Source: Patella vulgata (Eukaryota; Mollusca; Gastropoda; Patellidae). Taken from it: 64,000 nt of DNA. Location of the stretch: positions 48,950,539-49,014,538 of the forward strand of contig NC_065883.2 of NCBI RefSeq assembly GCF_932274485.2, read 5' to 3'. The position numbers were made by a program, and so were the translations under genes. Numbering within the stretch: the first letter of the stretch is position 1; each line of letters starts with the position of its first letter. The notes below the pieces were generated by a model. The model did no database searches. It had not been told where the DNA came from and saw only the letters and a program-made list of their open reading frames with translations. Shown one piece after another: positions 56,147-64,000 of this stretch.

Positions 56147-56701
56147 TATTAAAGTTCAAATGGTTATATAATTTTGTAGATTGTAAAAAATATGAAGTCG
56201 CCTACGTTTTGAATGTATTCTCATTGTGAGATATCACTACAAAATTTGGTGATAATTTATTTAAAGGAGCCAAGTCTTTAACTCAATTTCATCCACAGTC
56301 TTCGATATTGCAAACACGACGTATTAGCCTATTTAAATCAATATTGAATATTGGTGTTGTTATCTTACCGTGAAAAGTTCGGCTTCTGGTATCCAATATT
56401 TAAAACAAAATGAAAATTTTAAAATTGGCACACGAATCGAGTGCCAGATTGCTTAGGAGTGATATTTGTATGAAGTGACTCGATGAACGAGGCTAAACAT
56501 ATGCCATGCAGGAGAATACTTCCGGTGTAGACTGGAATACCCAGACACCAAAGACTGCCATTCAATTCGGACTGTTTGCGTATTTTTCCGAACACAACTG
56601 ATTAGAAATTATAGTAAAAACAGAAACGATTGAATGTAAATCAGTTTATATAGATTCATATTACATTATTATATGCGCGACCCATCTGTGTCCATTTCTA
56701 G

Positions 56702-56821
56702 GTAGTGCCAAAGAATATCGATTTAGCTCCTTACGAAGAATACCCTAAATTAATCGCATTCAAGAAAAGAACTCTGTTAAGAGATGCAGTAAAAAAAAGA
56801 AGACTGCAAGTACCTAATTAA
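56702..56821 (+). CDS. Putative terminal exon, plus-strand host gene
   Basis: After the acceptor CCATTTCTAG, 39 codons stay open to TAA: VVPKNIDLAPYEEYPKLIAF, then KKRTLLRDAVKKRRLQVPN. The C-terminal half is strongly basic. The composition is far from random AT-rich noise. Exon entry is taken as phase 0. The proposed exons at 57,840 and 58,562 cannot follow it in phase, so they belong to another transcript or an alternative 3' end. The family is not recognised. Confidence 0.5.
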   Translation, partial: VVPKNIDLAPYEEYPKLIAFKKRTLLRDAVKKRRLQVPN

Positions 56822-57839
56822 ACCCGTGCGTAACAAGTGGTCTTATCAATTAAGTTTAATTGCTATGTGTGTACTTAGTAGCCCAGAAAAATATAGTTTA
56901 TCATCTGTAAGGATACTTAATGTACATCGTTTCACTCCCTGAACAATGATAATCAACCCTTATTGCAAGGATAAGTTTTGTTTATCTTTGATTTGGTTAA
57001 GAAATTGATGACAGTATATAATTATTGTGGGAAAATAATTATTAAAATTTTCAATAGTTTTCTGTCTAATGCAGGTGGTTGTGGACATTTCAAGGGAGAT
57101 ATTTTATATTAAGATATTATGGCCTATATAAAATAAATGATCGCCCAGGGCCTTTCTTGCTTACCTTAACTATAACATTAAAGACAACTTAATGTTGACA
57201 TTACGTCTCTTGTTTACCTAAATAAAATATTATAAGACAATTTTCACACCGTATTTTGTTTCCAAAACATACTTCTTTTTAAGGTATTGTTCATTTTTAA
57301 ACACCGCGTTTTATACAAACCCCTTTTAGTTATTATTCATGCGAAATTAAATATCATATTTTAACATTCACTCTGATCTAATATTGACTGATGTTTTTCA
57401 GTTATTAAATGAACAATCTTGAAGATGAAATTTGTTACCGCTATTTTTGTTTTAATCTATGTCGTACATCGTGAATAATAACAATTCATAATGCGTATAA
57501 TTATAATCCTTGAGTTTCGTTTATAATATTGATGTACAGATAAACAGAGTTTGAATTATTCAGGCCTGGTTTTGGGTTATAGACATAAAATTGCGACAAA
57601 AGTAGTTCTCACGTTCAGGAAACTAGAGTAGCATAATTTCCTCACTAAGTATCTGGATCGTTGACAATTTAGTTTGAAATAATGAACAAAGACTTTACAT
57701 GTACAATGATGCCTACAAGTTTGATGATATCCATGCATGTTGATATGTGTAATGATCTGGTCAGTCTTTTCACTTTCTATAGTTTACAGTCAATACATGT
57801 TAAACTTAGACGTCTTGACAAAAATTTCATAATGTTCAG

Positions 57840-57912
57840 AACGCATGAAGTTAATTCTTCTCACTCTTTTAACTCTTCCAACGATATCAAAAACTCAAAT
57901 CTTAAGATCAAA
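57840..57912 (+). CDS. Internal exon, plus-strand host gene
   Basis: Acceptor CATAATGTTCAG and donor ATCAAA/GTAAGA enclose one base plus 24 codons (THEVNSSHSFNSSNDI, then KNSNLKIK). It ends on a codon boundary, which matches the phase-0 start of the exon at 58,562 across a 649-bp intron. It needs two bases from an upstream exon that I could not place. The serine/asparagine-rich composition suggests a disordered segment. Confidence 0.4.
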
Positions 57913-58561
57913 GTAAGAATCTTAGCACCTGTAGGCTACCCAGCTTGGTCCACCTGCAATCGTCACCAGACTTTACATATCCCTGTCCTTCAAAGAAACA
58001 CGCGAGCACTCGAAGTATCAAAGCGTGCCCTTACACACGACCATCGTATTTAAACCTACTCAACCGTTTGAAATAGCCCAAAATGCCATTGTTGCCGGAC
58101 ATAAATCGTCAAATCTGATTCAAAAGGCCTGGACCACTTCAAAGAGTTTTTATATTGAATTTTTAAAATACATGTATAGAATGACCCGCACCATCATTTT
58201 AAGAATAAAATGATTTTAAAATTTCACTTTCCTTGTATTCATTTTGTTTCTTAGTTTCTTAAAATCAACTTTAAAGCGGACGTAATTTCGTTTGTCTGTG
58301 GACTGTGCAGTCGTAACTTAAACTTAGACTTTATAACATTAGTAAGAGAAAAACAGTATAAACATCCCACAAGGATGCAAGTATAACGATACGCGCTGTC
58401 TTTTATACTGCCACATAGGGCCACCTTGTCATTCTCAAGACGCCACATTCGTAACAACTGTTGTGAAAATAACAAAAATAACTTTCACTCAATTACCTCA
58501 CTATAAATACTTCACTTTACGATAAGTATATAATTATTATTAATTTCTGACACCACTACAG

Positions 58562-58693
58562 GCATCAGCCCCATCTAATTACACAGACAAAACAGTCACA
58601 ATACATGATGGCGGGATAGGACTGCCCCCAAATAGAAAACGTCACAGTAGTTCTGCACTAACAAGAAAACGTAAGAAGGACGTCTTATTATGA
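58562..58693 (+). CDS. Terminal exon, plus-strand host gene, basic C-terminus
   Basis: The acceptor ACACCACTACAG opens 43 codons and TGA: ASAPSNYTDKTVTIHDGG, then IGLPPNRKRHSS and SALTRKRKKDVLL. The RKRKK cluster could be a nuclear localisation signal; that is inference. GC content rises sharply relative to the flanks, as expected for coding DNA. It fits in phase behind 57,840-57,912. I do not recognise the family. Confidence 0.55.
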   Translation, partial: ASAPSNYTDKTVTIHDGGIGLPPNRKRHSSSALTRKRKKDVLL

Positions 58694-58796
58694 AGGAGAT
58701 GTATGAGAGTTATTAATTTATGACAGATACTTGAAATTTATTTAATAGCCACGTGTTACATTTATTGCAAAATAGAGACAAAGAATGGTTATGGCC

Positions 58797-59550
58797 ATCC
58801 TCGGTTACCCAGTGTACTCATTCCGTTCTACTCCACTATACCCTGGGTTAATCCATAGGGTCTCCACGATTTCAAATTATCTGCCCTAGCCTAGAATGTA
58901 GCTACAGTCTACGTACCAACCAGAAAACAGTTTAAAAACCAATCGTTTCGCCTTCTTTTTTATAAGGGTAGATAACCATATTCATGTCCATTTACTGAAA
59001 GATTTATGTAAATAATGTATATATTTATAATTTATTTATATTTAATTGTATTATCAAAATTTGTAGTATGTGTTGTTGATTTCAAATATGTATAACATCT
59101 ATATATTTGACTTTTGTTATTATTATTACTATTCGTTCTTTGTCTGAAATATGTCATTTTGTTATGTCTATTATTATTGAACTTATATTTGGCAATTTGA
59201 TTCACATTAACTTGTCTACGATATCACGTGGACATAAAATTCCGGGAACAAACGAACGATTCTAAATAACACTAATGACCCTACATTATTATATGAACGT
59301 CTGGTCTTCATTAACATAGTATATAATTGGTTGTTAAAAATTAAGCATTTAGAATAGGCTAACTCCTAACATTGTTCAATGAGAGTTACTTACCTTTGCC
59401 AACTTCCTTTTCAAATAACAATTTATGGGATTGGTCGATAAAAATAGCACAATCATCAAGGGCGGATAACTTGAAAACGTGTCACCCCCATAGATTAACG
59501 CAGGGTATAATGGAGTAGAACGGAATGAGTACACTGGGTAACCGATGATG
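58797..59550. mobile_element. 754-bp MITE with 10-bp target duplication (MULE-like)
   Basis: Its inverted ends run for about 60 bp (TCGGTTACCCAGTGTACTCA and onward at both sides). GGTTATGGCC flanks it exactly at 58,787-58,796 and 59,551-59,560. A 9-11-bp duplication is the habit of Mutator-like elements, so that is the likeliest driver. The inside is AT-rich and non-coding. It lies about 100 bp downstream of the putative terminal exon, so it may sit in the 3' untranslated region. Confidence 0.8.
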
Positions 59551-59651
59551 GGTTATGGCCGATACTTTAAAAATAGGGTGTTTCTGTGTGTGTGGAATTA
59601 GACAGGTAGCAGACAGGCCTCGGAAATTCGCCAGAAGAATACACCGGTTCG

Positions 59652-60919
59652 TTTACTTAAAGCTGAACTCAGATTACAAAACGACATAAATTAATTAAAT
59701 AAAAACAAGGTAACGCCCTAAACGACCGCCATACCTGTTTTAAATTTGTAGAAGAAACATGGCGATGGCTTAGGGGTACCAAAAACACAGGTAGGCCACG
59801 CCCACGTCCAGTATAAGCCGTGTCAAGCAAACTGTCCACATCCAGTTAGCTAGTCAACTACCAATTACCTCCTGACTGATCGAAGTTCTTTCACTATCAC
59901 TACTATCAGCTAACTGAAAATAGTATTGCTACACAATTATTATGTCTGATCAGGTACATATTATTTTACTGATCAGACGAAATAAGTCAACCACGATGTG
60001 CTTTTGCTCTAAAAATAATAGAAAAACTGCCTTACCCCAAACAATAACAAATCTGCCAAAGAACACCAACCAATTTATTTCTTATTTCATGAAATGTTTT
60101 GCACAACAATGTAGAAACACGAAATAATTTTCTGCATCATAAAGTCTAGTATTATCATTCCAAAATATATCTAAACCAGCAATAAAACTATTGTTCCCTC
60201 TATCAATTAGGTATACTTTCACTTCAAAAGGGTATAAAATTCCATGCTCTTGACATAAAATCAAGGGACATAATGTCCACGAAAAAAATATCGCCATCCA
60301 AAGTTATATCCCTTGAATTGATCATCATAAATAACAAGAGAGTGACCTTTCTTGATTATTTTAAAGTGAAAATATACCTATTTGATTGAGAGAAGAACAG
60401 TTTTATTGCTGGTTGAATACATTTTGAATACTAGGCTTTATGATGCAGAAAATTATTTGGTGTTTCTACGTTGTTGTCCAAAACATTACACGAAATAAGA
60501 AGAATTGAATGGCGTTGGCATAGTTATTGTTTGGGGTAAGACAGGTTTTCTCTTATTTTTTAGAGCAAAAGTACATCGTGGTTGGCTTATTTCATCTAAT
60601 TAGTAAAATAATATGTACCTGATCAGACATAATAATTGTGTAGCAATAATATTTTCAGTTAGCTGATAGTAGTGATAGTGAAAGAACTTCGAGCAGTCAG
60701 GGGGTAACTGGTAGATGTCTAGCTAACTGGATGTGGACAGTTTGCTCTACGCGGCATATACTGGACGTGGGCGTGGCCTGCCTGTGTTTATGTTACCCGT
60801 TAGCGATCGCCATGTTTCTTCTACAAATTGAAAACAAGTATGGCGGTCGTTTAGGGCGTTACTTTTTTATTATTCAATTATTTCTGTAGTTTTGTAATCG
60901 GAGTTCAGCTTTAAGTAAA
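59652..60919. mobile_element. 1.27-kb foldback element
   Basis: The left arm begins TTTACTTAAAGCTGAACTC and the right arm ends GAGTTCAGCTTTAAGTAAA. Over 450 bp of each arm pair with few mismatches (for example CTGGATGTGGACAGTTTGC on the right against its reverse on the left). The axis is near 60,285. No open frame is kept on either strand. Target duplication not seen. Confidence 0.8.
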
Positions 60920-61696
60920 AGTGTCGCCTCAGAAACTGTCAATCTAGCTTAAAACGGAAACAAGTTCAGCGCCATGTTTATTAAGACAATCACGTGATCG
61001 AGCGCACCAGCAAGCAAGGATCTAATCAAATTATCGTCTTTGTAATAAATACAAACTACTTCATTGCGAGATAAAACAGCAAGAAGTGGAAACGAATCGA
61101 TAACAAGACCATACCAACCGATAACTGTTTGACATGACATCCGGCTGGAGAGTAAAAAGATCCATTTGTCATTTTAAGGCGACAATCTAGTGTGGTATGG
61201 ATTACCAAAAGTGTAATGGACATTTCCTTTCGTTTTAAGTTGTCAATTTCCGGACAAAAAGGTTGACAACTCGAAAGCAGAAGACACCTATTGTGAGAAA
61301 TAACGGTCGTTTTAAACAATCCGGACTACTCTACTCTATTATCGTAAATCAAAATTGAATAAAAAATGAAGTGAAGGACAAGTGTATAAATTGATTAGAG
61401 TAAAGTAAATGACTGTTGGAAAGTGAGAGATGATATGAGAAAAATGCGTGTACATATAAATAAGATAAATACGAACAAAACAGAATCAATACATCATTAT
61501 AAAGCAATATTTCAGTTGAAAATCACTCATATCAACATCCAAATATAAAGCATGACAAGGCTTACGGTCTTGTAATACAATGTTTTTTGTTTGAGGGCGA
61601 AATCACAAGTTATTCAAATAATGTTAGTTAAGAATCCAATACTCTAATAACCAAGAAGCTTCAGCCAAATATGCCTAGAATACATTTATGTTTTGA

Positions 61697-62544
61697 ATTC
61701 CTATACGAGGGTAGGTAACAGAAGTAACAAAATATATCTTGCTTTTATTCGTCCGAATTTAGAATATGCCGATATTGTATGGGATAACTGTTCACAGAAG
61801 GATTCTGATCTATTAGAAAGTGTTCAAACTGAAGCAGGTAGAATAATAACTGGCCTTAGAAGAAATTCATCTAAAAACAATTTATACAAAGAGCTTGGTT
61901 GGGAATCATTGTCTAATCGCAGAATAAAACACAAATTAATTTACTTATACAAAATAAAGAATAACCTAAGTCCCACTTATCTATCTGAAGCCTTTAAAAA
62001 AATTGAACCGTCTGTATCAAATTATAACCTTCGAAATGAAAATCTGAACCTCAATCTACCATTTTGTAAAACGAGTTCATATTCTAATAGTTTCTTTCCC
62101 TGCACAATTAAACTTTGGAACAACTTACCTGAAAATATTAAAACTTCACAAACGTTAAGTACATTCAAATTGGGCCTTTCACGCGTGTATCCTTTAATTA
62201 GACCACTACTATATTATAATACTGGAAATAGGAAAGAGAATATTATCCATTGCCAATTAAGAAATAAAGCCAGTAACTTAAATAATCACTTATTCTACCA
62301 TTTTATTAGTGACACAAAGATGTGCCCTAGGTGTAATTCTGCAGACGAAGATAATTACCATTATTTTTTCATATGTCCAGCCTACTCTGCCCCAAGAAAA
62401 ATTCTAAAAAATAATCTACACCACCTTAATCAAAATGTTACAATTGACCTGATCCTATATGGCAACCCCTCTCTTTCAGATAATACCAATTCCAACATAT
62501 TTGAAATAGTGCAAAAATACATAAAAGACAGCAAGAGATTTTAA
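61697..62544 (+). pseudogene. LINE reverse-transcriptase C-terminal region, 5'-truncated
   Basis: The open frame encodes the part after the catalytic centre. KIYLAFIRPNLEYADIVWDN is the thumb-like start seen in many LINE ORF2 proteins. KLWNNLPENIKTSQTLSTF is the following conserved block, and MCPRCN through HYFFICPAYSAPR is a zinc-knuckle pattern. Homology starts at about residue 12 (61,725), so the copy is truncated at its 5' side. No YADD box is present. It is uninterrupted for over 270 codons, which suggests a young insertion. Clade uncertain; CR1/Jockey-like groups share this end. Confidence 0.8.
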
Positions 62545-63264
62545 AACTTTAACATTTAAAACTTAAAATTACACTTCAAAATGTATATATGTTTATTACT
62601 CACTGTCTGTACATATGTCACCACTGTATTGTAAACATAAGTTTTAACTATTTTATATGTTTGGATAAAATATTGTTTAAACTAATACGATATTAAGATA
62701 CATTCTAACAATGATGAAATATATTTAAAAACATACTGCGCCAATATCAATATGTTTTCATTGAATGTTAATTGGAACTATATAAGATTTGAATTTCGGG
62801 AATGATAATACTTTGATTAAAAACCTTGTGAGATCGCATTTCATTTTAGTTTTGTTCTAAACTCTGGTTCTACACTTTTATATCTCTTTATATCCAATAC
62901 CAAACTATATTTATCTTGTATTTCCCATTATAGAAGTCGTGTAAGCGGTATGATACGATCTGTTTCTCTTGCGTGAAGAAAGACGATATGACTATATTTG
63001 TTTATAATAATCTACTTGATGATTATATCTGAATCTTGATTAGAGGTGGAAAAGGTTAGCAATTCTTTGATTGATGACTACAGGCTGTATTCAATAGATA
63101 GTTTTTTTCTGTAAATTAAAATCACATTGTTGGTCCGGTATTTTGGATATCTTATTCTACATTAAGCTCTCATGTTACACGATAAATGTAGTTGGCTAAT
63201 GCGAAGCAATAATGAAATCTGTTATTTCTGTTAAGTTTTAATATTGTCTTTATGTGACAATCAT
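62545..63264. other. AT-rich, probable LINE 3' tail then unassigned DNA
   Basis: The first part may be the 3' untranslated end of the LINE, but no clear tail or target duplication is visible. No gene seen. Confidence 0.35.
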
Positions 63265-63564
63265 CTATCTTGGACCAGGTAAAAATATCGATTCTTTTTT
63301 TGTCTCGAACGCATCAGGCGCCAATTTTACAACCACAAAGTAATTTCCATAACCATAAAGATATCGTTTGTTTTCCATATTTGCGTTCCGTGTCTCGAGT
63401 CTATTGTTCCAACTTTGGTACATAATGTTCTGGCCGACTATTTCTTCACCGTGATACTTTGTCGTTAAAACCGCTTCCCCTACCAGGTAAATGTCTTTTG
63501 TAGCTAGTGGAGACGCGGTAATTACTTGAAAATCGCCATGGTCTGTACTCACCATTAAAGACAA
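63265..63564 (-). CDS. Unidentified coding stretch
   Basis: About 95 codons are open on the minus strand to TAG at 63,265, with content unlike the AT-rich flanks: VITASPLATKDIYLVGEAVL, then TTKYHGEEIVGQNIMYQSWN and KRYLYGYGNYFVVVKLAP. There is no ATG at its upstream limit. A donor-like G/GTGAGT and an acceptor-like GTACAG lie near 63,548, so it may be a last exon entered at about that point. I do not recognise the protein. A decayed gene is an alternative. Confidence 0.4.
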   Translation of the reverse strand: MSLMVSTDHGDFQVITASPLATKDIYLVGEAVLTTKYHGEEIVGQNIMYQSWNNRLETRNANMENKRYLYGYGNYFVVVKLAPDAFETKKESIFLPGPR

Positions 63565-64000
63565 CCGTTACCATCAAACGACAGGAAATTAAAAACAAAT
63601 TCTTCCGCGTGTCCGCCTCAATGATCAGACACGGAGAAATCGAAGAATTTATGATCTGAAACAGAATCTCGAACATGACAAGAGTAATTCGCTTTCTAAC
63701 CTTTATTTTTAAAGAAGAAAAAATTATATTGAATTTTGTGCGTCTCTTTTACATCTTAATTCCATTTTATTAATTCTTTTTGTCGAGTATTGAACATGTC
63801 CTCTATCCTCGTCTCATTTAATAAAGATAAGAATAGAATTTCCTTCTTCAAAGGCTTCCTTTAACTTCTAATTGTGTCTTCAAAAAGGAGAATGGAAACT
63901 GGAGACTTTTTGATGTAACGAAGTTGATTTATGTAACATATAAATATTTACATTTTCGGAAGTTACCAAACGAAATCTCACTTAGAGCAAACGTATGTTG
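63565..64000. other. Edge region, no further feature
   Basis: On the minus strand a strong acceptor (GATTCTGTTTCAG) near 63,655 precedes a mixed-frame segment that may be linked to the coding stretch at 63,265-63,564. Otherwise AT-rich DNA with no repeat or gene seen. Confidence 0.3.

Noticed and set aside
56275-56375. A plus-strand exon after CATCCACAG (SSILQTRRISLF...)
   Set aside because: The acceptor is fair, but no donor fits and the frame closes after 24 codons without a distinctive composition.
57682-58053. A 123-codon intronless gene
   Set aside because: Only the part at 57,840-57,912 has protein-like content, and it is bounded by good splice sites. The rest reads as intron.

Overview
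The window is AT-rich animal DNA, mostly repeats, with spliced exon remnants and no prokaryotic gene organisation. tRNA-derived SINEs, Tc1-like transposons, LINE 3' ends and many foldback or MITE-type elements suggest a marine invertebrate. A mollusc, perhaps a gastropod, fits best from my memory of such repeats; I cannot confirm the species. I recognised no retroviral, LTR or Polinton-type element.

Layout. 1-10.9 kb and 47.5-55.6 kb hold copies of one modular superfamily of long non-coding repeats. These have (TTA)n junctions, small hairpin modules, a shared head, bodies built of repeated stanzas carrying CCGGAAGT, and a shared 3' end (GCAGGTCTAGTTATTA). 10.95-12.47 kb and 29.71-31.24 kb are two nearly identical Tc1-like transposons, each with an uninterrupted 339-residue transposase. 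13.6-14.2 kb has a decayed LINE, 14.3 kb a TTAA-flanked MITE, and 15.2-17.3 kb a 2-kb palindrome that has swallowed SINEs. 17.3-21.4 kb is mostly single-copy DNA with two MITEs and one possible microexon.

21.4-24.1 kb and 45.5-46.7 kb are inverted copies of one sequence. Each runs inward into ACGTT-rich tandem arrays (24.1-25.8 and 40.7-45.5 kb). Between these arms lies a putative host gene on the minus strand. Its short exons are at 37.5, 32.1, 27.8, 27.5 and 26.95 kb, next to a promoter-like region at 37.6-37.9 kb that may be bidirectional. Its introns carry the second Tc1 copy, a deleted Tc1 of another family, SINEs and several tandem repeats. On the plus strand, exons at 56.7, 57.8 and 58.6 kb suggest a second host gene or alternative 3' ends of one gene. 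Near the right edge are a MULE-like MITE, a 1.27-kb foldback, a LINE 3' fragment and an unidentified minus-strand coding stretch.

The exons were found by eye from splice signals, reading frame and phase. Two junctions in the minus-strand gene do not match in phase, so both gene models are partial. The most unusual content is the modular hairpin/stanza superfamily with head-tail exchange, and the inverted arms around the host gene.
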